Positions 34,056 through 41,631 of a stretch of DNA of 64,000 nt are shown here, in pieces. Under the pieces are notes generated by a model. The model was not told where the DNA came from, searched no databases, and saw only the letters and a list, made by a program, of their open reading frames with translations. The DNA is from Myxococcota bacterium (GTDB lineage Bacteria; Myxococcota; UBA727; JABDBI01), in assembly GCA_040387835.1 (NCBI GenBank), contig JAZKCZ010000002.1, forward strand, positions 769,818-833,817. The letters run 5' to 3'. The position numbers were made by a program, and so were the translations under genes. Within the stretch, counting starts at the first letter, position 1. Every line of letters begins with the position of its first letter.

Positions 34056-34125
34056 GTCATCCCGGCCTTGAGCCGGGATCCAGCGTTGTACATGGGGCTG
34101 GGCCCCGGCTCAAGGCCGGGGTGAC
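34056..34125. repeat. Long REP-like inverted repeat, probable bidirectional terminator
   Basis: The left arm begins GTCATCCCGGCCTTGAGCCG (34056 on) and the right arm ends with its reverse complement (to 34125). The arms match over about 22 bases with one mismatch. It lies between convergent genes, so it can terminate both. Shorter copies of GTCATCCCGGCC occur at 36858, 38148 and 55402. Confidence 0.8.
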
Positions 34126-34134
34126 ATCTAATCT

Positions 34135-34782
34135 CTAAGCCGATTTTAATAGCTTTAACGCATGTCCCCATTGGTTTTTAGCGAAGCCAGGTATGCACCA
34201 AAGCATCGCCAAGGGCTCGATGGCTCTGGCCGCTTCGACGGGGCCCATATCTTCGGCGTCCCAGCCCCATTTGAGTAGGATTTCTCGAACATTGTTTTTG
34301 CTGAGGGTGCTGTTACCGCAGATGAACATCGTGGGTCTTTGACCACCGAAATCGGGGTGGACCATGTGTTGGTAACCGACGCAGCTGAAGGCTTTCACGA
34401 AGTTTGCTTTGGGGCAAATTTTTTGCAAGCGCTCCATTAGGGATTCACCCGGGCCGGTGAAGTAGGGAAGGATGCCGTTTACGGGCTCGCCGGAAATGGG
34501 ATTGGTGGCATCGATGATGGTTTTGCCTTTGAGCCTTATGGGGCCGCATGATTCGAGTACCTTTTCGGCAGCATGGCCTTTGACAGCTAAAACAATCAAT
34601 TCGCCAAACTCGGCGGCTTGCTCGAAAGTTCCTGTCTGCGCCGTGGATCCGGCGACGCTTTTCCAGGATTCGAGCTTGCTTGGCTCTCTGGAGCCCCGCA
34701 TCACTTCATAGCCTTCTTTTAAAAAGCCGTTCGCTAAAACTTCGCCGACCATACCAGAACCCAATATGCCTACTCTAATCAT
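34135..34782 (-). CDS. NAD(P)-binding F420-dependent-oxidoreductase-like protein
   Basis: 215 residues. The Rossmann start VGILGSGMVGEVLANGFLKEGYEVMRGSREP is typical of the NADPH-dependent F420 reductase/NADP oxidoreductase group; TIIDATNPISGEP and VKAFSCVGYQHMVHPDFGGQRPTMFICGN follow. The family contains enzymes using NADPH with diverse partners, and F420 use cannot be assumed here. It starts 9 bases after the priA stop on the same strand. Confidence 0.82.
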   Translation of the reverse strand: MIRVGILGSGMVGEVLANGFLKEGYEVMRGSREPSKLESWKSVAGSTAQTGTFEQAAEFGELIVLAVKGHAAEKVLESCGPIRLKGKTIIDATNPISGEPVNGILPYFTGPGESLMERLQKICPKANFVKAFSCVGYQHMVHPDFGGQRPTMFICGNSTLSKNNVREILLKWGWDAEDMGPVEAARAIEPLAMLWCIPGFAKNQWGHALKLLKSA

Positions 34783-34790
34783 GACGAGGA

Positions 34791-36827
34791 TTAGAGCATT
34801 TGAACCGGATCAATGTCAATGGTCATTCGAGCATTTTTGAGCTTCAGCGTTGGTAAATCTTTTAGGATTTCACATCGTAGCGTGTGTGTGGCACTGCGAA
34901 GGTAGAGTTGAATGCGCCATTTGTTTCGAAGTCTTTCAATGGGAGCAGGTGCGGGCCCGAGCAGAGAAGACGCTGTAGTTAATTTCGGTTTAAGAAAATC
35001 GAAGATTTGAGTGGCGGCAGTTTGTGCTGCGGTTTGGTCTTCAGATTCGACGCGAATCAATGCTGAACGGACATAAGGTGGCTGTTTGCATTCTTTGCGG
35101 TGCTCTGCGTCAATCTCTGAAAATCGATTGATGTCGTGCGCTTTAACGCAGGAAAAAACCGGGTTTGCGGGATCGAAAGTTTGAATCAGCACTCGGCCTG
35201 GGGTATCCCGCCTGCCGGCTCTGCCTGCAACCTGGGTTAGTAGTTGGAAGGTTCTTTCTGAGGCTCTGAAATCGGGCATCGACAGACCAATATCGGCCAG
35301 AATAACCCCTACCAAAGACAGGCCGGGAAAATCGTGACCCTTGGCGCTCATTTGCGTACCGATTAATATGTTTGCTTTGCCACTTCTAACTTCGTTTAAG
35401 ATTTGGTTCATCTTGGCCGGTGTGTTGGCTGAGTCTCGATCTAAGCGGACGATTCTTGCGTCCGGGAAAAACAGCTGCACTTCTTTTTCGACACGCTCGG
35501 TGCCCAGGCCGAGGCATAACAGTGGGCCTTCATGGCAATCAGGGCAGTGCTTAAGTAGTGGCACACGGTAGTCGCATTGGTGGCATTGGAGCAGATTGGT
35601 TCGCTGATGGTAGGTGAGAGATACTGAACAATGAGGGCACTGCACCAAATGACCACAGGAATCGCAAACAGCAATCGGTGCATAACCGCGGCGGTTTAAG
35701 AAAAGTAAGACCTGCTCGCCCCTATTCAGCGTCTCGGTCATGGCTGTACGCAGAGGACCTGACAGGATGCACATGCTTTGACCATCGGATTGGCTGCGGT
35801 CGCCTTTTTGGACCGTGTCATGCAGGGCGCGTGATTTTAAATCGATGATTTCTATGGTGGGCAGTTTGGAGTCAGGGCTTGCTCTATTTTTAAGATACAG
35901 ATGTGCGAGGCGGCCTCGTTCAGCGCCGACTCTGCTTTCAAGAGAGGGAGTGGCTGAGCCCAGCACAATGCTGGCCCCTTCTTGTTGCGCGCGCCACAGA
36001 GCAACGTCCCGGGCATGGTATCTAGGCGTGTCATCTTGTTTGTAGCTTGGGTCGTGCTCTTCATCGACAATGATTAGGCCTAAATTAGGTAGTGGCGCAA
36101 ACAAAGCAGAGCGCGCGCCAAGGACAATCCGAGGCTCGTCTTTTAATAGGCTCTCAAAGGCATCGCGGCGTTCGGTGTTTTTAAGACCGGAGTGCAACAT
36201 GATGGGCTCTGCATCCAGTTGGTCAGCGAAACGCTGCTTGAGCTGGGGTGTTAAAGCGATTTCGGGCACGACCAGCAAAACGCTCTTGCCCTGGGCGAGC
36301 GCCCACTCGGTGGCATGAATATAAACTTCGGTTTTACCGGAACCGGTGACGCCTTCTAGTAGAAATGCCTTTTTATCTGACGAAATGATTTCTTTCAAAG
36401 CGGCGGCTTGTTCAGAGTTTAGTTGGACAGACTTGCTGGTTGAGTCTGCCAGCGCGTAAGCCTTTTTTCTGCGCCGCTTAGGCAGCTTATCCTTCAACAT
36501 GGTTCGCGGTGTATCCGGCGGTAGGCACAGCCGAATCACTTCCCCAAGCGGTGCCATGTAATACTCGGCCACAAAACGGCAAAGCTCAAGCTGACGCGTG
36601 GTCACGCAAGGCTCCGTATCCAGCAAAACCTCAACGCTTTTGAGGCCAGGCGGGGCTTCGCTTCTTTCTGTGCTGGCTTCAGTAACCACCCCAACCACTG
36701 GCCGGTTCCTCAAATTAACTTTCACGCGCCGACCCACCAAATCATCCGCCCAAAATGCTTCAGGCAAATGATAGGTCAAACTGTCTGGAACACCAGCAGC
36801 TGGCACACTGACTTCAATAAGGGGCAT
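34791..36827 (-). CDS. priA: Primosomal replication restart helicase PriA
   Basis: 3'-5' helicase reloading the replisome at stalled forks. 678 residues. N-terminal DNA-binding domain, Walker A LLEGVTGSGKTEVY, Walker B VDEEHDPSYKQ, LGSATPSLES, zinc cysteines in CDSCGHLVQCPHC and CHQCDYRVPLLKHCPDC, and TQMSAKGHDFPGLSLVGV with the arginine finger AGRAGR. The region around its start codon is duplicated at 38079-38159. Confidence 0.97.
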   Translation of the reverse strand: MPLIEVSVPAAGVPDSLTYHLPEAFWADDLVGRRVKVNLRNRPVVGVVTEASTERSEAPPGLKSVEVLLDTEPCVTTRQLELCRFVAEYYMAPLGEVIRLCLPPDTPRTMLKDKLPKRRRKKAYALADSTSKSVQLNSEQAAALKEIISSDKKAFLLEGVTGSGKTEVYIHATEWALAQGKSVLLVVPEIALTPQLKQRFADQLDAEPIMLHSGLKNTERRDAFESLLKDEPRIVLGARSALFAPLPNLGLIIVDEEHDPSYKQDDTPRYHARDVALWRAQQEGASIVLGSATPSLESRVGAERGRLAHLYLKNRASPDSKLPTIEIIDLKSRALHDTVQKGDRSQSDGQSMCILSGPLRTAMTETLNRGEQVLLFLNRRGYAPIAVCDSCGHLVQCPHCSVSLTYHQRTNLLQCHQCDYRVPLLKHCPDCHEGPLLCLGLGTERVEKEVQLFFPDARIVRLDRDSANTPAKMNQILNEVRSGKANILIGTQMSAKGHDFPGLSLVGVILADIGLSMPDFRASERTFQLLTQVAGRAGRRDTPGRVLIQTFDPANPVFSCVKAHDINRFSEIDAEHRKECKQPPYVRSALIRVESEDQTAAQTAATQIFDFLKPKLTTASSLLGPAPAPIERLRNKWRIQLYLRSATHTLRCEILKDLPTLKLKNARMTIDIDPVQML

Positions 36828-36869
36828 ATATATTGAATGCCACGAAACGCCCTTATTGTCATCCCGGCC
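36784..36869. repeat. Direct repeat copy A (priA start region plus REP fragment)
   Basis: Contains TCTGGA, then the reverse complement of the first priA codons (GACTTCAATAAGG), TGAATGCCACGAAACGCC and GTCATCCCGGCC. The same blocks in the same order recur at 38079-38159. Confidence 0.7.
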
Positions 36870-36902
36870 ACCGAGCCGGCATCCAGAAACTTATGATATC
36901 CT

Positions 36903-37322
36903 ATGCCCATGGGAAGAATCTTGCTCAGCTACGGCTGCACCGTTGGTCTTGTTATCCTGCTCGATGTTTTGTGGCTCTCTGTGATGATGCCGGTTTTATA
37001 TAAGCCTCGGATGGCCCACTTGTTGGCTGATCACATGGTTTATGCTGCTGCGCCTGTCTTTTATCTATTATATGCCTTTGGGCTCTACTGGTTTGTGATT
37101 AGCCCAAGCCAGGGTGAATCTAATTGGTTGGCTATTTTTGCGACCGGCGCCCTGTTTGGCTTGGTGGCCTACGGGACTTACGATTTGACTAATCAGGTGA
37201 CCCTAAGGGGCTGGCCGGTGATCATCACAATTATTGATTTGGTCTGGGGCGGTGCAATGGCAGGAATTGTCTGCGTTTTAGCGGTTTTTTTGACGACTAA
37301 GATTTTTACTGTTTTTAATTAA
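36903..37322 (+). CDS. DUF2177 membrane protein
   Basis: 139 residues with four hydrophobic segments (GLVILLDVLWLSVMMPVLY; YAAAPVFYLLYAFGLYWFVI; ATGALFGLVAYGTYDLTNQ; IIDLVWGGAMAGIVCVLAVF). LDVLWLSVM, YKPRMAHLL, GTYDLTNQVTLRGWP and DLVWGG are characteristic of DUF2177, inner-membrane proteins of unknown function. It lies between the two copies of the priA-start repeat, 7 bases before the ParB-like gene. Confidence 0.9.
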   Translation: MPMGRILLSYGCTVGLVILLDVLWLSVMMPVLYKPRMAHLLADHMVYAAAPVFYLLYAFGLYWFVISPSQGESNWLAIFATGALFGLVAYGTYDLTNQVTLRGWPVIITIIDLVWGGAMAGIVCVLAVFLTTKIFTVFN

Positions 37323-37329
37323 TCTAAAG

Positions 37330-38064
37330 ATGCGGACAATAGATGGTAACATATTTAGTATGCCTGTGGCTTTCGAAAGAAAAGAAATCTCATCCTCTCC
37401 TCGTATGGGACAGGAAGGGCGATCTCCCGACTCGCGTGCTGATATTGAGGAAGGCCAGTTCAAGGATAGTTTTGAACTTATGCCTAGAGAGATGGAGTCC
37501 CCGATTGACCCTCGCCTACCTTCTGAGGACATGGATAAGGTGGTCATTGGTAGGTCTGCGAACGCTTTAGGTCTTAATTTGGCTGAATCTGTAGCTGCAG
37601 CCGTGCCGCAGAAGCTTAAATCTCAAGTTGCAAATTTCAGGCCTTCATCAGCGCATTTTGCGTACTCGACTCAGCTAGAAAAAGGCAATCAAATAGAGGT
37701 TATGTCTCTTACCGAATTGGATAAGACCCGGGGAGAAGAAGGCAAAGACGCTTTTCAGGCGGACCGATTCGTTAGTTGCCTGAACGCCATGCTCCAGGGA
37801 GACCCGCTGCCACCAGTTAGGATTGATTTTGACGAAAATGGTAAACCCTGGTTGGCGGATGGCTTTCACCGGGTTTATGCTGCAGCATGCTTGGGTTTTG
37901 GCTCAGTTCCAGTTGAGTTTAGTGCTACAAAAGCTGAAGCTGCTGCACAAATTAGGCGCACTGCCGATGAGCAGTATCAGAAATCTCAAGCCGACCGCTT
38001 GTCTTTAGCAAGTGCCAGTCCGGTTCAGAAATGGGTGCCTAAAAGTGCACGGCTTCAACGATAA
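37330..38064 (+). CDS. ParB/sulfiredoxin-fold domain protein
   Basis: 244 residues. The N-terminal 120 residues are polar and probably disordered. The C-terminal part contains FVSCLNAMLQGDPLPPVRID followed by PWLADGFHRVYAACLG-like sequence (LADGFHRVYAA), the nucleotide/phosphate loop pattern of ParB/Srx-fold proteins encoded on mobile elements and in plasmids. It lacks a helix-turn-helix after it, so a partition role is unlikely. It sits with DUF2177 between repeats of the priA start. Function unknown. Confidence 0.7.
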   Translation: MRTIDGNIFSMPVAFERKEISSSPRMGQEGRSPDSRADIEEGQFKDSFELMPREMESPIDPRLPSEDMDKVVIGRSANALGLNLAESVAAAVPQKLKSQVANFRPSSAHFAYSTQLEKGNQIEVMSLTELDKTRGEEGKDAFQADRFVSCLNAMLQGDPLPPVRIDFDENGKPWLADGFHRVYAAACLGFGSVPVEFSATKAEAAAQIRRTADEQYQKSQADRLSLASASPVQKWVPKSARLQR

Positions 38065-38078
38065 CGCTGGCATGCTAG

Positions 38079-38159
38079 TCTGGATCTCCCTCACGGCACA
38101 AGCAGCAGGCACGCTGACTTCAATGAATGCCACGAAACGCCTTCATTGTCATCCCGGCC
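38079..38159. repeat. Direct repeat copy B (decayed priA start region plus REP fragment)
   Basis: Blocks shared with copy A: TCTGGA, AGCAGCAGGCACGCTGACTTCAA-like sequence, TGAATGCCACGAAACGCC and GTCATCCCGGCC. About 16 bases containing the priA start codon are missing, so this copy is not a gene start. It marks a past duplication that left the DUF2177 and ParB-like genes between the copies. Confidence 0.7.
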
Positions 38160-38249
38160 TAGAGAGTTGTATACTTGTCAAAACTGACGCGACCCTTTAT
38201 ACCTGACCTTATATCTTTACTTGGATGTGCTTTGAGGTAACAGGAACCC

Positions 38250-40409
38250 GTGATAAATGCTGTAAATTCGATTATTTTAGTCATGCTGTGCTTTGCGGTA
38301 CCTATTTATGCCGATGGTATTTTATTGCCGCCTGTTGGGTACAGTGATTTCAAAACAATTCGAGAAAATAAGTTCTATTATACTGACAAAAGCCTATTGA
38401 TTAAGGAAATCGTTCAAAGCAATGCGCAAGCAATTCTGGTGACTAGGCCGAGGCGCTGGGGGAAGACCCTTAACTTAAGTATGCTCAGTTATTTTTTAAA
38501 TAGGGTGGTAGACACCAACGGCGACGAATTTCCCGATGATGAGCAGAAAAACTCGCACCGCAGTCTGTTTAAGGGTCTCAAAATTGAGGGTGAAGCGGGT
38601 AGCGATGCAAACAAGACATTTGTTGAGCAGCATCAAGGAAAATATCCCGTCATATTTATGTCGTTTAAAGATGCGGGTGGGGCCGATATTAATGAGAAAA
38701 AACGCCGGTTAGGCGCTGAAATTTATAAGGCCTATAGAGAACACGCTTATTTAAAGAATAGTAAGATGCTTACGGAAGAAACCCGGAAGGAATTTTCGGG
38801 AACTTTGGAAGATCTTTATGAGTTTTCACAACAGAAGTCGGATCGTGACTTTGTGCTGTTCAGTTCCCTAAATTCCTTGACCGAGTATTTGTACCGGCAT
38901 CACGGAGAGAAAGTTTTTATCTTAATCGATGAATATGACACTCCTTTGAACGATGTTTTAGGCGAGCCTGGATTTAAAGACTCTCTGGTGTTATTGCGAA
39001 AAATTCTGAGCCCAGTGCTCAAAGATAATTCCTACCTTCAAAAAGCGGTAGTAACAGGTATTTTGCGGGTGGCGAAAGCCAACATATTTTCGGGACTGAA
39101 TAATTTTGTTGAAGACAGCCTTTTAACTAGCTCTTTATCGCGATTTTATGGCTTTACAGAAGAAGAAGTTAAAGAACTTTTGGACTTGACCAGGCCAAAG
39201 GGTGATGGTGCCCCAGTTGATGCTGCTGAGGAACTCAAACAGGTTAAAAATTGGTACAACGGCTATTCAATTGGTGGACAAACGATTTACAATCCCTGGT
39301 CTGTCAGTCGGTATGTTTCTTCTCGGCATTTCGATAATTATTGGTTGGATACGAGTTCCGATAGAACAGGCCTAGTCGGCAGGTTGATAATTGATGATAA
39401 GTTGCAAGAAGATCTCGGCAGCTTGCGTGACCGAGAATCAATTAGAAAACCAATTACGCAAGATATTACTGCAGATGACCTGAATGATCGCAGCAATTCT
39501 AATGTTGTCTGGCCCCTACTGTTTTATACAGGTTATCTCACTCTGGCTGAAAATCGAACGGGGGGAGCTTATAAACTAAAGATTCCGAATCGAGAAGTTG
39601 CTCAGAAATTCAAGGAAGGTTATTATCAATGGATCGAGAAAGACGCCTCTGGTTTACATGGTAGAGACGTTAGATACATTAATTGGATGGTGGACGCGAT
39701 TGTCAAAAATGATGTAGGCCAGCTTGGAATCGTGCTTGGTAAGCCCTCGGTAGAGATTAAAGATGGTTGGGCGTATACTCCGTTACACCTTGCTGCTCTT
39801 ATGGGCGACCATGAAATTCTTAGGCGGATAAGCGAGAAGTATCCCCATTGGGTTGACCTAAAGACCAATGAAGGCCTGAATATTGCCGATTTTGCCCTCT
39901 TGGGGAGACAAACGCTGCCCGAAGGCTTCAAGCAGCAAAATACCGTGCAAGAACCTGACCAATTGTATAGTGGTTCTTGCGTCGTGTCCCAACATCCTTC
40001 TTTCATGTTTATCGTGCTTGTAACCGTTAAATTTAGCTGTGACTTTTTGATGAAATTATGGAGGTCTGCGGATATGCCTGGTGGGAATTTAATCCGTCCG
40101 GGTAGCTACCCTGGTCAGCTCGTATCATCTACATTGGGAGTTGTGGGCGCAGTTATAACCGGTTTTTTTAAGGAGTCGACTGGGCATTATTGTAAAGAAC
40201 ACAGTGAATATTCAGACATCCACTCTAAAAGCTCATTTACTACATTGAGACAGTTTCTCATCTTTGCATCTAAAGACGCCAATTCGTATGTGACAGTTGG
40301 GAGCTGCAGCGAGGGTGATGCCACGATTGCTTCTTTGTCAAAACCTCCACTCGCCATCAAACAACTCCCTCGGCACAATCACAACTTTGCGTTATGTCTG
40401 CAGCGCTAA
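38250..40409 (+). CDS. Exported AAA-ATPase-like (PF09820-type) protein with ankyrin repeats
   Basis: 719 residues. A signal peptide (MINAVNSIILVMLCFAVPIYA) precedes a domain normally cytoplasmic: GYSDFKTIRENKFYYTDKSL, Walker A TRPRRWGKTLNLSML (about 65-79), Walker B VFILIDEYDTPL (about 226-237), VTGILRVAKANIFSGLNN and LDTSSDRTGLVG. These are hallmarks of the AAA-ATPase-like family usually followed by a PD-(D/E)XK nuclease. Here the nuclease is replaced by ankyrin units (about 505-570, YTPLHLAALMGDHEILRRI) and a C-terminal region with two hydrophobic segments. Candidate secreted effector (inference). Confidence 0.82.
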   Translation: MINAVNSIILVMLCFAVPIYADGILLPPVGYSDFKTIRENKFYYTDKSLLIKEIVQSNAQAILVTRPRRWGKTLNLSMLSYFLNRVVDTNGDEFPDDEQKNSHRSLFKGLKIEGEAGSDANKTFVEQHQGKYPVIFMSFKDAGGADINEKKRRLGAEIYKAYREHAYLKNSKMLTEETRKEFSGTLEDLYEFSQQKSDRDFVLFSSLNSLTEYLYRHHGEKVFILIDEYDTPLNDVLGEPGFKDSLVLLRKILSPVLKDNSYLQKAVVTGILRVAKANIFSGLNNFVEDSLLTSSLSRFYGFTEEEVKELLDLTRPKGDGAPVDAAEELKQVKNWYNGYSIGGQTIYNPWSVSRYVSSRHFDNYWLDTSSDRTGLVGRLIIDDKLQEDLGSLRDRESIRKPITQDITADDLNDRSNSNVVWPLLFYTGYLTLAENRTGGAYKLKIPNREVAQKFKEGYYQWIEKDASGLHGRDVRYINWMVDAIVKNDVGQLGIVLGKPSVEIKDGWAYTPLHLAALMGDHEILRRISEKYPHWVDLKTNEGLNIADFALLGRQTLPEGFKQQNTVQEPDQLYSGSCVVSQHPSFMFIVLVTVKFSCDFLMKLWRSADMPGGNLIRPGSYPGQLVSSTLGVVGAVITGFFKESTGHYCKEHSEYSDIHSKSSFTTLRQFLIFASKDANSYVTVGSCSEGDATIASLSKPPLAIKQLPRHNHNFALCLQR

Positions 40410-40583
40410 GTTTTTCTGGTGCGCTTGGCACCGTTCTAATTGGAAACATGTCTTTCATATTTAAAGTATATCAAATTAACATCCCAAAATTCGGTAGCCC
40501 GTTGACTTTTATGGCTTAATAGCCCAAAAACAGCCTGCACCGGTCCTCTGGGAAGTGATCCGTATGACCGAAGGAGTTCGTAA

Positions 40584-41330
40584 ATGACATTAGGATTGAT
40601 GGCCAAAAAACTTGGCATGACACAAATTTTTATGGAAGACGGCGTTCGCGTCGCAGTGACTGTTTTGAAGCTTGAACCCAATGTGGTCGTTTCAAAGCGT
40701 CTTCAAGAAAAAGACGGTTACACCGCACTTCAATTAGGGATGGGCGCGATTCGCGAAAAGTTGCTTACCAAAGCAGACCGCGGTCATTTTGCTAAATCCG
40801 GTGTTGAAAACAAAAGACATTTGCGTGAGTTCCGCGTGGATCAAGCAAAGCTTGATGCTTACGAAATCGGCGCAGCGATCGGCCTTGAGTTTTTTGAAGG
40901 TTCGCAATCAGTGGATGTGACTTCCGTGAGCAAAGGTAAAGGCTTTGCTGGTGTGATGAAGCGCCATAATTTCTCTGGTTTTCCGGCGACTCACGGTACC
41001 CACGAATTCTTCCGTCACGGCGGTTCGATCGGTATGCGTTCGCAGCCTGGTAAAGTTTTGAAGGGTAAGCGCATGGCTGGCCACATGGGTGATGAAACCG
41101 TTGTGGTGAACAATTTGCGTCTGATTCGCACGATGCCTGAAGAAAACCTGATACTCTTGAGAGGCGCTGTGCCAGGCGGTAAAAACGCTTTGGTTGAAAT
41201 CTATCCTTCAACCCGCAGACCGAAGGGTCTTGCTGGTGTCGGTGGTCATGCGGTTGAAGAAGCCAGCAAGAACCCGATGAAGGCATCAAAGGCAGCTGGT
41301 AAAGGCAAGCCTGCGGCGAAGAAAAAATAG
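40584..41330 (+). CDS. rplC: Ribosomal protein L3, outside the S10 operon
   Basis: 50S subunit protein binding the 3' end of 23S rRNA and reaching the peptidyl transferase centre. 248 residues. Typical GLMAKKLGMTQIFMEDG start, VTSVSKGKGFAGVMKRHNFSG, the conserved loop with GGSIGMRSQPGKVLKGKRMAGHMG, and a Lys/Ala-rich tail (KASKAAGKGKPAAKKK) longer than in E. coli. AAGGAG precedes the ATG. No rpsJ, rplD or other S10-operon gene flanks it. Either the operon is split in this lineage or this is a second copy. Confidence 0.96.
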   Translation: MTLGLMAKKLGMTQIFMEDGVRVAVTVLKLEPNVVVSKRLQEKDGYTALQLGMGAIREKLLTKADRGHFAKSGVENKRHLREFRVDQAKLDAYEIGAAIGLEFFEGSQSVDVTSVSKGKGFAGVMKRHNFSGFPATHGTHEFFRHGGSIGMRSQPGKVLKGKRMAGHMGDETVVVNNLRLIRTMPEENLILLRGAVPGGKNALVEIYPSTRRPKGLAGVGGHAVEEASKNPMKASKAAGKGKPAAKKK

Positions 41331-41340
41331 GGAGTAGCTG

Positions 41341-41631
41341 ATGTCTGAAGCTTTGGATCTGTTGACGGTAAATTGGGAAGAAGAAGGCGAACTTAAGGTC
41401 AAAGAACTCAAGAAACATGTCTTGAGCAAAGGGGCCTGGGCGACTTTGATGTTTCTCTACCAAGAGATGGATCCAAAGACGAAAGAATACAAAGAGCCGA
41501 AAATCAGCATTCGGCGTTACAAAAAGCGGGCTGAACAATACATCCCGCAATCCAAATTTAACATTTCATCTGAGGCGCAGGGCAAGGAAATTGCCCGCAT
41601 TATTCACGAATGGTATCCGTCTCAAACCTAA
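41341..41631 (+). CDS. Conserved-looking small hypothetical protein
   Basis: 96 residues, hydrophilic, starting 10 bases after rplC. Segments NWEEEGELKVKELKKHVLSKGAWATLMFLYQEMD and PKISIRRYKKRAEQYIPQSKFNISSEAQGKEIARIIHEWY suggest a compact alpha/beta fold with a basic face, possibly nucleic-acid binding. Its end overlaps the ABC-F start by 22 bases. I do not recognise the family; the context suggests a translation-linked role (inference). Confidence 0.75.
   Translation: MSEALDLLTVNWEEEGELKVKELKKHVLSKGAWATLMFLYQEMDPKTKEYKEPKISIRRYKKRAEQYIPQSKFNISSEAQGKEIARIIHEWYPSQT

Noticed and set aside
37330-38064. Second chromosomal or plasmid ParB
   Set aside because: Only the ParB/Srx nucleotide loop is present. 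No helix-turn-helix, no ParA partner and no parS nearby.
40500-40520. Promoter TTGACT...TAATAG before rplC
   Set aside because: The spacer is only about 10 bases, too short for a sigma70 promoter, and no better -10 is visible at the right distance.
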